Origin: Taeniopygia guttata
Taxonomy: Eukaryota > Chordata > Aves > Passeriformes > Estrildidae
NCBI RefSeq assembly: GCF_048771995.1
Contig: NC_133030.1
Location: 61,825,501 to 61,889,500 of the forward strand
Direction of reading: 5' to 3'
Length of the DNA: 64,000 nt
The notes under the pieces are model-generated. The model searched no databases. It was not told the DNA's origin and was given only the letters and a program-made list of their open reading frames with translations. The translations under genes and the position numbers were made by a program. Of the stretch, positions 46,925 to 61,800 are shown piece after piece. The first letter of the stretch is position 1; each line of letters begins with the position of its first letter.

Positions 46925-47054
46925 GGGGGCGGATCCCCAATTCCATTTTAAATCCCTCTCGGGGGTGTGTTCGTAACTGTCCCATTCCTGGTAATCCCGG
47001 TAGTTCTTAAAGGTGATAGAGCAAAGGGGAACGAATTCACAAAGCTATATGACA

Positions 47055-47232
47055 GTGTTAGGTGGAATATTGACAAGAAAACTCTCCCTTGTGAGGGTAG
47101 CGAGGCCCTGGCACGGGTTGCCCAGAGAATCTGTGGCTGCCCCGTTCCTGGCAATGTTCTAAGATCACCTGGCCTAGTGGAAGGTGCCTGCTGAATTCAC
47201 TTTCGATCCAAACCATTCCGTGATTCCGTGAT
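47055..47232 (+). mobile_element. CR1 LINE 3' end
   Basis: CR1 3' pattern (TTGTGAGGGTAGCGAGGCCC, GTTGCCCAGAGAATCTGTGG) with tail CCGTGATTCCGTGAT. Confidence 0.9.
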
Positions 47233-49747
47233 AAAACACGGAGATGGGTGTGAGCCTTTGCCCACAGGATGTGCAAGAACATGGATGGTCTTGAGCGGGT
47301 GCCTTATGCAGGTTTTGGGTGATGAATTCTATGGGCAGGGACCATAGGACTTTTTAACAGTAGAAAATTATCTGTTTCTGCTCTTTTAAGCCATGAACTT
47401 GAAGTCAGATATTCTTGTCATGGTACTGCTTTCAATTGTGCTGTAAAAATAGTTTTTTGAGGCTCTTGCATGGAGTTTTTATCTGAACATTACTAGCATG
47501 AAGGATTGCTCCAGGGAGGAAAAAATACTTTTGGCTCCTTCTTTTGAAGAGCTGAATGCCCTGTGCTTAGGGCATCCTGGTAGATCTTTTTTTTTTTTTT
47601 GCAGAATTTCTGGTTTATTCTCTGAGTAACTTTGGCCTTTAATCAAGAAGTACATAAATTAGCATTGTGGGATTTTGGTTTTTAAAGTTGTATTAAGGCA
47701 TTTCTACAGCCTGTGTTTAGACATGCATAGAGCTATGCTGTGAAGGATCCAGGCACAAACAGTGAATTTTGGCATCAATTTAGAGAGTAATGCCATGGAG
47801 ACCTCCAAAGGTGTTCCAAGTCAAAGGAATGGCTGGGCACAAGTGGTTTGAGCTTGGCAGGATTCCCAGCAGGACCAGTACAAGATCTCCAGGTGTGGAG
47901 ATTTTAAATTTTAGTCCTACATTAGTAACTCTGGTTCCACAGCTGGAAGTTTTATTGAAATCTGCCCGAGAAGGATTGTAGGAGCAAATTGCTTGAAATG
48001 GCAGGATTTAGGATGGGTTCAGGGAATGAAGAAACAGATGATGAGAGGATCAAGGAGAAGGCAAGTTTATTAAAACTCAGAATATGATAGCAGAGGTACA
48101 AAAATTACATTACTGAGCATAATGGGGAATTAAAACAATCCAGATGTTGCAGACTATGATGAACTATGGGAAGAAATACATCCTAAGGATTGAGGCAACG
48201 TGAGGACAGCCAGCCACTGTAGCTGCAAATATGATTTTAATAACTCAGGAAAGGCACAAAGGAGCAGGTATGTTGTTTTTGTTTTTCGCTGTGGTCCCAT
48301 TAGATATTATGTGCAACACTTGTGCTCTGATCAAAATGTGAAATTTGCTGTATTTCCCCCCCCGTTATTGATTTTTGCCTATTCAGAAGAAAGTTATTGC
48401 AGATTTGAACTCTGGGGGTTGCAGCTTTATGGAAGCAGCAGCGTGAGGCTGATAAATAAATATAGAAAGAGCAACAATGGTAATGCTCCTGGTCATTCTT
48501 TGAAAAGATCAAAAGAATTCTCAGGAATTTGGCTGCCTTCATGTAGTGGAAATCCTAATTGGGATCTAAAATGCTGATAATGGCTGTGGCAGAAATAAAT
48601 AGGGATAGTATATGTGAAATTTGAACTAGATCTAGGAAAAAGGTTGGGAAAAAAGCACCCCAAATCCAGGCTTGGAGAAGTCCTGTGAGTTTCCTTAGTA
48701 TTTTTAAACTTGGCATCTTTCAGAATTAAATGACAAATATTGTGTTTATTGTCTAATTACCTATCAGGGTGGTCTGTTTATTTCTTAAATTGAGCTTTCT
48801 TTGTTGTGTATTTTGTAGGAAAGATTATTTTCTACCAAAAAGCATCCTTTTGACATATAAAAAGGAGAGCATCAAGATCAAGGCTTTACTTTCTGGAAGT
48901 CTTTGTCAATTTATGGACTGGGGACCTGTGAAGTGGATAAAAATAGCCTCAGATATAGGTTGAAATATGTAACTTGGAGGATTTAGTTGGTGAAAGGTAT
49001 GATTTGACCAGAATTTTCATAGGGTTTTTAGATAATTGGCTGGGCCAGGAACTGTGATCAGCTGTTCCTCTGGGTACACTTGGCTCTTGTGTCTGCCTGC
49101 ACCAAGCAAAGTGAAGAGCTTTATATCCCAAATTCATAACTTTTCATACCAGTAAAGTGTCAAAATTCCAGACAAGCAGAGCTAAGCCTAAGCTGGTTTT
49201 GCTGTCCCTGGGTCATGGGAAGATCCCTTATCTCTGGGGACAGTGGAGTGCTGCACACATGTGGCATCTTCTATCTGCCACTCAGCACTCAGGTTTCATG
49301 GACAAAATTAATAATTGATTTACGTCAGGTAAAAGCTTGGAATGAATGTGTGGCAGAGACAGCCAGGGAAGTGGTGTGAAACAAGGAGTGAAGGAGATTG
49401 AAGGTACATCCTCTTAGATGAAGATACACCTCGAATAAACAATCTATAGATGTGATCTTTCCCTGCAAGGAGATATAAAATCAGATCTAAAATGCCCAAA
49501 TCATCAAAATAATTTGAAGAAAATTGATAACTGATAACTCCAGACAATCATCTGTGATGCCAAAGAAATGTCACTTCCCATTTAATATCTCAGTTTCTGG
49601 AAGTATTAGTAAGCCTAATTAATTTATGTGGTGCCCCAGGTCTCTTTGGGAGCCCTCCACGAGTCATATCACCACAACATCCTACAAGGAATCCTTTTAC
49701 TTTTCCAGGTTGTTGTTTATGGAGGGTAAATAACAAGAGGTGGAACA
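47233..49747. other. Intergenic, nothing recognised
   Basis: AT-rich unique-looking sequence. A T15 run lies near 47587-47601. No gene, exon pattern or repeat family recognised. Confidence 0.5.
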
Positions 49748-49877
49748 GATCCCTGGAAGTGCCCAAGGCCAGGCTGGGCAGGCTCGGAGCAGGCTGGGGT
49801 GGTGGAAGGTGTCCCTGCCGTGGCAGGAGCTGGAATGAGATGGGCTTTAAGGTCCCTTCCAGCCCAAACCAGTTTCT
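49748..49877 (+). mobile_element. CR1 LINE 3' end, last in window
   Basis: CR1 3' pattern GATCCCTGGAAGTGCCCAAG through GGTCCCTTCCAGCCCAAACC. Confidence 0.88.
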
Positions 49878-52800
49878 GCAGCCTCACTCGTTCTCCTGTC
49901 TCCTAAACAGTAGAGGGCGATCTTGTATTAAAAATTTAGGTTTTACCCCCATCGAAGCCTTTCCCTTACGAATTGTCAGAGGAATGAAGGTTTTTATCTC
50001 TAGAAACATACGGGATCAGATGTCTGTATTATTCTGTGTAAATGTTATCTCTGTTAGAGATACTCGCAGTAACTATCAGGTTTTACACCACACAGCAACG
50101 TTGCTCTATAGTAAGTGAGAATTACTGAACTAAAACCATTATGATACTAATGGAGCAAATAATAGAACTCACTGTGCAAGAACACTGTAAAGTCTGGTGT
50201 GTTGAGTAATATTCAAGGAGTCTTTTGAAATTATTTTTTTTTTCGATTTAAGAAAGCAGTTGTCTGGTTTAGTTTGTTACATGATGGTTGAGGAAACAAC
50301 ATGCTAAAGTATTTTGTGTTTATTTCAGTCTGGCGAGTGTCTGCCTTTCATCTGTGCACACAGAGATGGCTGCCTGCAAATGGAGGTGCTGAACCAATCT
50401 CCAGTGCTCAGGTGGGGAGCCTTATTTACACAGACTGTTCTTATGAGTATGGACAGTTTGCCTGAGCTAAAGCTCGAAGATCATTGCCTCAGTTACTCAA
50501 ATACAAAAGATATGAAGCACGTGACTGGGTAGAGAATTGATATTACATTTTTTTGTGGTAGCGGTTTTAAACTGTTTTTTAACACTTTTATTTTGTGTAA
50601 CAGTTTGCATCCCTGACACGTCACCTGGAGTGCTAAAGCATTTGGTCCCTGTGAAGGAGAATCACTGAACTATTGCAGATGGCCTGGCTCGATAAACTTC
50701 TTTGTCAATTAATCTGTTGCAAATGCCCTCGATCTTCTGAATGGGTTTTCCTCTCGCAGCCCTGTGATAGTTCCCTATGGCTCCAGGATGGAACAATCCT
50801 GGGCAGTAAAGAGATTGAGATAATGACAGTCCATGGTGACAGCAGGGCTGGCAGAGCCAGCCTGGGGGAAGAAAGACACATACTTGCCAATAGAAATACC
50901 TCCATCCTTTGGGAATTGTAGCTTGGGAATCAAAGCTGACCTCATAGACAAGAATGATGGAGAACAAGCTTTTGATTTATGACTGGATGAAACTCAAAGT
51001 CTGCCCTTCTGATCCTTCTTTACAACACACCTTTTGTATTTTATATGAGCTCTTTCACTTTATTCTCAGAATGTTATCTCCTGCGGGTATCGTTTTTAAG
51101 TCTTTCAGTGTTGTAATAGTTCACTCATCTCCTTCATAGTAGTTAGTTTTTGTTTTTAATGAAGCTAAAATCCCCTTTTAGCATCACAAGTAAACTGTCA
51201 TTTATATTTAACATGACTGATCAGCTGTTTTGCCTTTTTTATTTTTTTTTTTCTGAGTTTCATGAAAGCTAAATCTATATTTACCTTCTAGACCACAGCT
51301 AGGGAATTCCATTTGCGCTCGCTGGTGCCTTGGTTGCCTCAAGTACCTATCTGCACTTGAATATGAAAAAAAATATTGCATTTTTGGTACTGGAATTTAT
51401 GGGTCAGATCCTTGGTAAATGCTGAGCTCTGCTGACTTTAATGAAGCTGTGCTGCTTTTCACCACCCATCTCTAATTAAGGCATCCACTATAGTGATTGT
51501 AACTCTACGTCCCTCTCCTGGGAATTCTGCTTTCTGCTACCTGCTCACTTTGCCTTAGAGGCTTTAAGCAAAATTTTGAATTCTCTGAAAGTTTTAAAAA
51601 TATGAATCTGGGTCTAAATCTTCTGAGCTTGTTCTTGTGCAAGTCATCCATTGTTCCCATTTTCCAAATCTTTGCTGTGCCCTCTGTGACAAGCCATAGA
51701 AAGGGCATAAAGAGCATTTACACGCCTTTTATAGATGGGGAGGACTGTGACAGCACAAGATCAAGTGCAGCTCTCTGCAAAGGAGTGTTCTGTGCATCAG
51801 CTCTGTGGTATCTGTGTTTGGGGTGTTTGTATTTCCATATATCTGTCAGTCTGTCTGTCATCTGCCTCCCTGTCCCCCTGACTTATGTGGCTGTTGATAA
51901 ATACCCTCCTTGGTGATTAAAAGGAAGTGACCTCATCAGTTTGTCTTTGCAACCACAAAGGTTTGGTTGTAACGTGACATTCCATCCTATTACTCTGGTT
52001 TACACCAAATTCAACAGCTTGTGGCCTGCAGATACTCAGGATAAAGAGCAGAAAGAGACTGACCTTGACAACCTCATTTCTCATTCCTTTCTTGTTATAG
52101 GTAATATAGCTGAAAATGTGGTTTTAATTATAGTACTAATGAAAACTGAAAATCCAGACAGACACTTGACAAACTCTGGTACGCTTTATATTACATTTGT
52201 GCTAACTACAAAGTATCCAGCTGGGTGTAACATTATATCTCTTTTCCTTGAGCATCCGCCTGACTTAAGCTGTATAATTAATGTGTACTTTGGCTGCAGG
52301 TCAGCTTACAGTTGGTTTTTTAGAATTTTTACATTTTTTAAGATGTTGTAATGAAACGAATATGTTTATTACCTCTGTGCCTGCATTCCCCAGAGGGATT
52401 TAATACCTGTGGAGGAGCACTGGCTAGGAGAACTTGAATAAAATGCCTCTGCCAGCTGAGCCTGATGCATCAGAAGCCTGCATTCAAAAGTGGGTGTAAG
52501 AAACAGAATCAAAGAATGTCATGTCCACAGATGTGTTTAACTTTGATTCACCTCCCTTGTATGGTTTGTTGATTTTAAGTTACGACACCAATACACAATT
52601 GCCCAAAGTAGAATTTGTGAAGGGATTTATTTCTTTTCTTTTTTCTTTGGAAAGAATTTTGTTTTCAGAACTCACCAACGAGAAACTGATGTTCTCAGCT
52701 AGAGCCAGAAACACTAAAAGCAGGTTCCCTGCCAAGCCCCACCAGTGCACCTTCATCCTGACCTGTCTTAACTCTACTATTCCAGTCAGGCATCTGACTG

Positions 52801-55800
52801 CACCAGCATGTGCATGTAATCGTGTTAAATAAAATCCCTGTTTTCATGATATGGACAAATGCTCTCTTGGGAATGGACTGAAATTAGCTTTGAAGGAATT
52901 TTATTCTGATGTAAGGCAAAGCTGAAATTGGGTTACAAATGATAAAAATCTGAATACTTCCATTATGCTGCTGTTCTCAAGGACCTGCTGCAGAACCTGA
53001 AATTTTTCTTAACAAAAGTATTAGTGTGTTTCTCTTGCCAAACTTCTAAAAACCATTTCTGACATAAAAGGAAATAGCTGCAGCACAACCACACTCACAG
53101 CAGGGACCACAAGGTGTTACTTGTAGAAATGAATACATAATGATTTTCAAATGAACTTCTCTGGCATGTTCCTGTGGCCAGTAATGTGGTTTGATGTTTG
53201 TGTGAGTGCACAAAGCTCATATCTCCAAAACCTATCTGCAGCTGTGCTCTAAATTTGTTTGGGGATACAGATCATCTGAGGCAAGTTTGATTTTTCTCTA
53301 ACAGCCTCAAATGGTTTCTGCTTTCTGCCAAACATGGATGTGAAAAAAAAGCTTCTTATGAAAAATTATTCATGAGCAGCTTTGCTAATGTTTAACTGAG
53401 TTTTGAAAGGCAAACTGAGTCCAACTGGTCAAAAGGTCTCCCCCAAAAGACTGTAGCAACAGGTGATTGCTTTTAAAAACTGCCTTTCTAAAAAGGATTG
53501 CTGGGTAGAATCCCTTAAAGGCTGTAACTTGTTCTGGAAGAAATCTTGGAAGGCATAATGCTAAAGAGATACACTTCCTTTGTTCAGAGTAGGGTAGGGA
53601 TTTTGGAATTAGCCATCTTCTGCATCTCTGTTTCAAAAACACTGAGAAGCTTTGCTCAGGCTCTGTCAGACTAAGAGCACAGTCAGACACAGCTTCTGTT
53701 CCAAGGGCCTGTGGTCTGCAGAGGCACCATGGGCAAATCCCAGCCCCAGCTTCTCCCACAACTCCACAACTGGTTTTCACAGGGTCTGCTGAGTGCCCAT
53801 TTGGCACGAGGGAGATACACTGGCAGCAATTAAAGGCATTTCCCATCTCAAAGAGGAAATAACACCTGGTCTCCAGTTAGCAAACAGCTAAAAAATGAAT
53901 TAAGCCAGATGTGCTGAGCTCTTGGTATTGACACACATGGCAGTGCAGCCTTTAAAGTGTCCCTCCTGTGGCCTCTAGTTATACTGAGCTCTTATTTCCC
54001 TCCTATAAACATCATGGAGAATGATTAAGCAACAGTGCCCCATTTATATCCCACATTTTGCCAAGAAAAGTTCATGGCTGTGTTGTTTGTCGAGTGACAG
54101 TGTAATGGGTGGGTAATGTTATAACCCTTATTTGTTATTCCATGAACTGTGCTAAACAGACTTATAGGACAGAAGTACCTGGAAGAGTTGTATGTTTAAT
54201 ATTGTGCATTATTATTATTTGGCTTATTTTCTGCCTGTGTTAATTTGGAGTCTATTTCTCCTTGACCTACTGATTAGTCCCATTAACCCCAGTGGAATCA
54301 CCATGAGAAATGCTCTGCTAGGTAACACTGGCGAGGGTTGGAGGTACTGCTTTCTTAGCCTTTCCCCCAAGAAGTCAGTGCCTATAAGTGATAAATCCTC
54401 ATCAGTGGGTGTGTTAAGTGGTGTGGAAAGAAGAAGGAACTGAATTTCCTGGATGGAAATATTGTCCATTGCTCCAATGAAGTCTTCAATAACAAGTGTT
54501 CTGCATTTGTGTATTATCATTCCAGGATAAAGCTCTTCTGGAAACATGTGAAAAAGTGTTAAATTTTCTGATTTGCCCACTCATACATAACAGTATTTTG
54601 GTATTATGCCTGTCCCATACTATATGTGGTTTGAATTAATTGTGGTTTTTTTAAAAGGTGCAAATAGAAGAAGCAGGGTCAGCATGACAGCACCTTTCAG
54701 TTTCAATGTTAGTTTGTTGACACTGACGAGGTGTTTGTGCATGGAATCTACTGGGGCAGTTTCTCAGATGGAGCAGTGTTTACCATTTAACATTTCCAAG
54801 GAAGGGCTGGAGGAAAGCTATGATGGGAACAATATCAGAAAACAGTTAGGTGTGTCTGGAGTAAAACAAAAAATCTGTGTTCTGTACCCGTGCCATAGTT
54901 GTCTAGGAAATGAGGCAATACCTATGCATGTTCCCGGGTGTTTCGTATTTAGATTTCTGACTTATCTGAGCTTTCAGATCTGTGGAAGTAGATTTTTAAA
55001 TCTGCTGCTGTTGGTTTGTTGTTTGATGGGTTTCCTGTCCATATGGGGCACTGTCTGTGTGCATGCACTGCCGTGGGCCTGTCTGCATGTGTGTGTGCTC
55101 AGCTGAAGTGGGGATGGTGGGGCTGCTGACTGGCAGATGCACGCTGCTGCTTCATCCCCTGACAGCAGCTTCACTCTCAAATAACACCCTGCAAAGCTTC
55201 ATCTGCAGACATCATCAGCTACTCACGAATGGACTCACAGAGTGGAGGCAGGATGCAGTTCCAGTTAAATTGGAAAGCACAGTTTGGGCAGCCGGACAGC
55301 TCCTTTTGACCACACAACTGAAGGGGATTAAAAATTGGAATTACCCCAGAACTGGAATTACCTCAAAGTTCCTAGCACTGGCTGCATATTCCACGGTACA
55401 GAGAAAAACATTAGAGGGAAAATTCCTGAGGAGTTTACAGGCTAGATTACTAAGTGTAGAATTTTATACTAAATGCCATATTAGCTTGAGCCTAGAATTT
55501 TCTCTTAATCCAATTTGTGCAGATCGTTCTCTCCTAATTTACAATAATTAATAATCATACAATACTTGAGAGAGGATCATGTGAAGAAGGGCACCGAGCA
55601 TGTTCAGTTCTAGAGCTGTAACATCAGAGGACAGAAACATGAAGTTCCTTAAACAGAATCCTGGTCAAGAAAACATCTATGTACATACATTATATATGTG
55701 TTTACGTATCTATACACACACACACACATATGTACTTTGTTTCTGAAGTGGCCCTTTTATGCTTTGGAGCTGGAAGATAACAAGGTTCTCAAAACAGTAA

Positions 55801-58800
55801 TGCTGGAAGTAGAGTCATGAATAATGGATCTAAGGATAGGATTTGTCACTAAACACCAACCATGGTTCTAATCAGTTTATAGAAAGCTTTAGAACCAATT
55901 CAGTCTTTTTAAAATTAGGGAAAAGAGGCATTATAATAATCTTCTCTCTGTGAGACCTAGATGACATAAATGGTGAGACCCATTCCTCCAACTGTGAAGT
56001 GCAGTGTACATCCAGCATGACAGCAATATATTTCTGGTGCATTTCTGATACTTGGAATAATGCTACATGTGGTGGTCCTGAGTTGTGTGTGGAATAGTTG
56101 TGATACAGCCCATGGGCTGGTTTGTACCTTGGATGCAGAGTTTTTATGATGGCCAATACTCTGAAACTCGTTCAGGCAATAAATTTACTTGCCTTTGAGT
56201 TTACAAGGCAATAAACAGTTGAGGCCTTTGACCTCAACATTTACCAAATACATTTGCAGCAGTTGTGTTTATTGACAACTATTTATAGGGAAGTATTTTA
56301 TATGGAATTTCACATGTGAAAGAGAACAGCTTAATTTTGCAGCTTTTATTCTTTCTGATTTCCATCTTCACTTCCCGTCTCTTTCACTTACTTCAATAGC
56401 TGAAGTTGCAGGTTAATGCTGCAAAATACTCAGCTATTGACAAAACAGTTAATTCAAAGCTTTGTGACACATTTTTAGATTTTCCTCTATTTGTGTTTTA
56501 GATGACTGAGATGAAGGTATATCTGTGCTACATTTTGCAAGGCATTATATAAGGTTATTTTAAATTCTCTCAATTATCTCAATAGCTATTTACTAGCCTG
56601 AAAACATTTCCCATGGTTAAATGGGAGACTGTCAGGCCTGAAATAACTGGAAAGCAGAAAGGTAACAGCAATTTCATCCCTCCCTGAGACTGTCAGCTGA
56701 GCTCAGACCAGATACACCTAAGTAACTGTTCCCAAAACAATCCTGGCTTTTGGAGTTGTCACTTTTAAAATTTCACTAGTGCTGGCCCAAATCCTTGAGA
56801 TAATGTTTAATTTCAGGCCCAAAGCATGAGACTTCAGTGTGACTGCTCACAAGCTTAAAGATAAGGACATGCTCAAGTTCCTCGCTGGAAAACAGCCAGC
56901 ATGCTTTTTATCTCACAGCATCATGCCTGTAAGATACTCATTTCAATCTGGTGAACCCTGATTGCCTGAGTTCTTCCAGAAAAAGAATTTCAGATCCTGT
57001 GGAATTACAGCCATTAATATCTAAATAGCTCACCAGATTCCTGCCCCCTGTAAGTTGCTTTATGCCAATTTGCAGCAGTTCAGGATTTGCTGCAAAGTTT
57101 TGATCAGGAATTCTTTGTGCCTTTGTGTAATTGGGCTTTTCTCCTTACTGCTGAGGTTTTTAACATTAATATCTGCAGGCCAAGTGCAGCAACATTTTGA
57201 AATCTATTAGAAAAATCTTATTTAACCAGATGGTCAAACTCTCAGGTGGGTTACACAAAACATGTTTAGAAAGTAGTGTCTTAAGCTTCAATAAATCACC
57301 ATAAATGGGCCCACAGTAGATTGTCATCCAATGTTGATTTTCATTCATGTGACAAAAAAAAATGGGCTGATTCTCTGGAGTGGGTCTGTCCACACAGGAA
57401 GAAGTTAATAAACAAGATATTTTATGTATTTTGTGTGTTGAGCGTTTAACAGGGTAAGAAATACAATTTATCAGTGCAGCCTCAGCTTGCTTTGTGAATT
57501 ATGTTTACAGCCCATATCCCAGATTCACACCCTGGAGATCTGTGGAAATAATAGGAAATGTCACTGGCTCACATTGAGGTGGTGACAAGTTGGAGTTCTG
57601 GGGTAGGACAGCACTTTCTTGGCACCTCCGTGTCAGCTTGATGAGGTGGCAGTGACAGTGGCTGGAGCTGAGTGCTCTGATAGGACAGTGGGAGGAAAGG
57701 CCATTGCTCTCGTGGGCTGGGTTTTGGATGAGCCCCAGAACCCTCTCAAGGAAATCCCATACAGGGATGCCTGGGAAGCTGCCTCAGCGTGGAGGTTTGG
57801 CTGAGCTTGCAGTGAATGCAGAGGAGGAGTAGGGGCCCTCAGTCTGCAGGGATGGAGGTGGGGAGCTTTGTTAAATATGAGTCAAAGAAATAAAATGACA
57901 CGGAGGGGACAAGGTGGCATGAGCAGCCTGACTGTGACAGCAGCTCCAGACCTGGCAGCACACTTGTGTGAGGAGCAAGCCAAGAGCCTGGATGCTGTTC
58001 CTGCTGCTCAGAGACTCCTTTCCACAGATGTCTGCTGGGGCCTTCAGTGTAAATCCTGCCCCACATGTGGCCAGGGGTGACTTTATTCCTGCCTAGAGTA
58101 GTGAATGTGAAGAAAAGGAGGAATCTTGTGGTTACGTGAGCTGACTTATAAATTAAAACCAAATTAATTTCAGTCAATTTAAAAGTGGGGAGGCACTTTG
58201 TACAACTTAGTGGTTTACATGTTTAGGTAGCAGCATCTGCCTTCACTGTCTGTGTATGTCTCAGCCGTCATCCTCCACAAAAATGCTAATTTCTAAAAAG
58301 CTAATTTCTTTTTATTTATAAGAAATAAATATATTAATTTAAAAATAAATTGTACACTTCTCATTAACTTAACTTAAAATCACTCATCTGCTTTGTCTTC
58401 CTTTGCATTTAAAACAGATTTCCTTTTTTCCTTTGCACATACCTGTCCTAAAGCATTAGGCCTTCACATCCTGGGTGGAGGAGTCATACTGGCCTTTGGA
58501 GGCCAGTGAAAAGAAATCCCTACAAATAGAGCCTGAAGGAGTTACAGCATCATTCCTAGATCCCACTGGCTGCCCTCTGGGATCATTCCATGTTTCTGTG
58601 AAAGAAGTCACAAAGGTGCTGTTCTTTGTGGCCCACAAGGATTTACTCAGTAAAACAGCAATAAGGAAACTTAAAATGCATCAGAGTATTTGTGATCATA
58701 ATTTGCTGTTGACTCTTTTTTGATAAAACATGTAGATTTTTGGGTTTTATGTTGAAAATATCTACGTTTGTGAAAATTTTTTACAAAATCACAAAAGATG

Positions 58801-61800
58801 TTTTATGCTGAATTTTTAAAAAATATTCTTAGGCTTTTTTTGGTTGAATTTCATTATTTTCTACTGGAAATTTGTCAGAAATATCTACCCTTCCTTGACA
58901 TTTTCAGCAAGGGGAAAAGCACAATTTGGTAATTTTTAATCAACTTTTAATATTTTCCTGCTATTCAGTACATTTTGACTTTTATATTTTCATTGTGACC
59001 CAAAATTCGAGGGATGGGGGAAGAGCTAGGTACTCAAATAGCTGGAAGAGAATAGAAAAGGCACTACTGAGATTTCCTTTGGGAATCTTCTCTTGCTGAC
59101 TGGAGTTGAATGCCAGCTGCCAGGAATGTCATTGGTGCTCCAGAGAAGCTGCACCCCTGGAAGGTGCCCAGAGGGAAAAGCCTTTCTGGGCAGTGCCTGC
59201 AGCTCACAGATCCTGCCAGCCTGTGAACAGCACTCTTGTGCCGTGGGTTTTACACTGATATTCCCTTTCTTTTCCAGGACAACTGGCCACCAGGAGTCAC
59301 TTCAAGGTCTAACATACCTTTGCCTAATAATCTGTATTACTTATCCTTAAAACAAGGAACCTTATTTCTAATTTTTTAATTTTAAATCTCAATTTGCATC
59401 CCCAGAAGAACTGAGATGCTTTGAGTCATATTACACTGATCTCTGTTACAACTTGTTAACTGTTTTTGATTAGCAACACTCCTCTCACTGTACTAGAAAT
59501 GCTTTAATGAAAAAGACACTGTGTAAATCAAACAAACAAATAACCCACAAGCAAACCAAAGGTTTGTCCATTCTCATTGTAAGCCCAAGAGACTTTGGTC
59601 AAACACCTGAAACCTGCCATGAAAATCATTCTGATATCAAATCAGGATCTTTTCGCATCCCTATAAAATTTTTCCCAAATCTGGCCAAGCTGTATGCCTC
59701 TCAAAAGATTTTAGTTCACAGATGTTTAGTAGAGGATTTTTAGGATTTGGCAGCCAAATTCTCTGAAGTTTTCATCTCATAATTATTTTTCTTTGCTTCT
59801 AGTGCTGTCTCTCAAGTACAAAGTCAGGATAAATAATAGGAAGAAGCACTTGATGAGAATTCCAATGGAGAAAATGGGAGGGAAGTAGAGGTATCAGAAA
59901 ACAACAAATGATCCGAGTGGAAGCTGTTAATTCTGTTCTCACATATCTGTTGTGAAAACAAGCTTTTTATCCAGTGTGATGTACTTGGATGTTTTGCCAA
60001 AAGAGCCCTAGGAATGTCTGTGAGGAAATGGATCATTCCATATGAAATGTGGAGTTTAAGACCATGTACAGGATAAAACCTGGGGCTGGATGTAGAATGG
60101 AAGAATAGAAAGAAATTGAGTAACTGCTTGATTTTGAAATCAGTGAGATCAGTGATCTCTACAGACAGCCCTAATTCTTTCCTCACAATGAGTGAAGTGG
60201 TGGGTTGGTGGAGAAGAACTGTGCGTGATCATGTAATGGACACTTGGATCAAAAAAGGGCTGAATGAAGTTTGTGGCATTTCCTAACTTTTGGATTCTTG
60301 GCATTGTATTGTCACTGTTATTTTTATTTTAAGGCAGTGTTTGGATGTCATAAGTAAAAGTCATGCCTTCAAAGCCTGTATTCTATCCTTAGCCCCAGAG
60401 AAGCATTCCTAATCATTGTCTGAATTAGTCTAGAGGGGCTTGTTTGTCAGACTTCCAGCCAGTGACAAATTGTTCACAGCAGCATTTTAGAAAACAAACC
60501 TCATGCCAAGTTTACAAATGATCCTCCAAGAGCTTGGGACAGTCACTTCCACACTCAGAAGATATTTGCATGCAGAACTCAGGAGGTGAGATGTACAGTA
60601 ATGTAGCTGGGATGTCTGTGTGGATTTGAGTGGCTTTCTTCTGGAAACTGCATTTGGATTTAATGCTTGAAATCTTCTGAAAGACCACATCCCATTTCCC
60701 TTGTAGTAAAAGGGCCCAGTCCCTTTGTCAGTGTAGCAGGAGCACTAATGAGTGTCCTGGCTCAGGGCTGCCATCTGTAAAAGAGTTAAGCATATTCTGA
60801 TCGTTGTTATATCATTAAGGGCATACTTAACCCCACCGACTTAATGAGGAACATACAGCCTTAAAGGTAATCACATACATAAGTGCTCTGCTGAAAAGGG
60901 ATTGATTTAAACCTGATACAACTCTGTAACTCATCCTGTTCACCAAGCACCCCTTCAAATTCTTTGCTTAACTACAGGGCGGGCGTACACCTTGTGGCCA
61001 TGGCTTTGAGCAGCAGCAATGTGGAACTGAACTGCTTCTCCCAGAGCTGTAGTAGCAAAATATGGCTGAAAAACACCTGCAGAGGTTCTTGATCACAAGG
61101 GTGCTCAGCTGTGATCCACAAGCTGCAGCAGTGCTCACCCAGAGGATCAAACCAGTTTGCAACCTGCTCCTTCTTTCCTGGTAGTAGCTCAGGAACACAG
61201 AAAGCGTGCAGTGTTGGCTTCCAGAGTTGTCAGGGTAGTGAAAACCCAAGATCAGGACTCCTGTTTTCCTTGTGGGGTTCCTGGACTTGCATCCTGGGGT
61301 TGCTGAGGTGCATGCTGCCAGGTGTGAGCTCCAGGGAAGAATATCAGCAAGGTGTAGGTACCATCTCTGGGGCAGTTTCTCTGCATCTTCCCAACTCTCC
61401 CTCCAAAAACAAGGCAACAACTGAGGACAACCTCATCAAACAGATCTAGCACACATTTATGACTTTTTTTTTTTTTTCCCCAAGGGAATGCTGTGATCCT
61501 TAGAGGCTTTTCTGCATGCATGGAAAACTGAGAGACTCCAGGAAGTGCCATTCCTGCTATTTGTGCACCCCAAATCTTATAGGGGAAGGTCATGAAAAAT
61601 GATCCATCCAGCCAGAAAGTCTGAATACTATTCACCTAGCTTACTTTCTTGCCACGATGAGACTGGCTTTACCTACTTTTTCCTGTCAGTTTTGTGTTTA
61701 TATAAGTTTTTTGTATAATTTAAAAATAATTATTGCCCTTTTAAAAAATAATATCTCAGAACAAAGGTATGAAATTTTCCTCCTGTCTGTTAATACAAGG

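Larger units (their letters stand above)
46400..46960 (-). promoter_or_regulatory. CDKN3: CpG-island promoter and first exon of CDKN3
   Basis: CpG-rich stretch covering coding exon 1 and its upstream side. On its upstream (right) side are three CCAAT boxes, in either orientation (46692-46696, 46771-46775, 46833-46837), an octamer ATGCAAAT (46803-46810) and a CHR-like TTTGAA (minus strand of 46661-46666) about 25 bases before the upstream ATG. CCAAT boxes bound by NF-Y plus a CHR bound by the DREAM/MMB complex are the known pattern of G2/M genes such as CDKN3. Confidence 0.65.

Noticed and set aside
53385-53846. Minus-strand open frame of 153 codons
   Set aside because: No domain, no repeated or conserved coding sense, no promoter or polyA context. 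Its length is possible by chance in a 64-kb window.
54606-55551. Two overlapping plus-strand open frames of 166 and 164 codons
   Set aside because: They overlap in different frames, are rich in Cys, Leu and Ser without pattern, and have no family resemblance.
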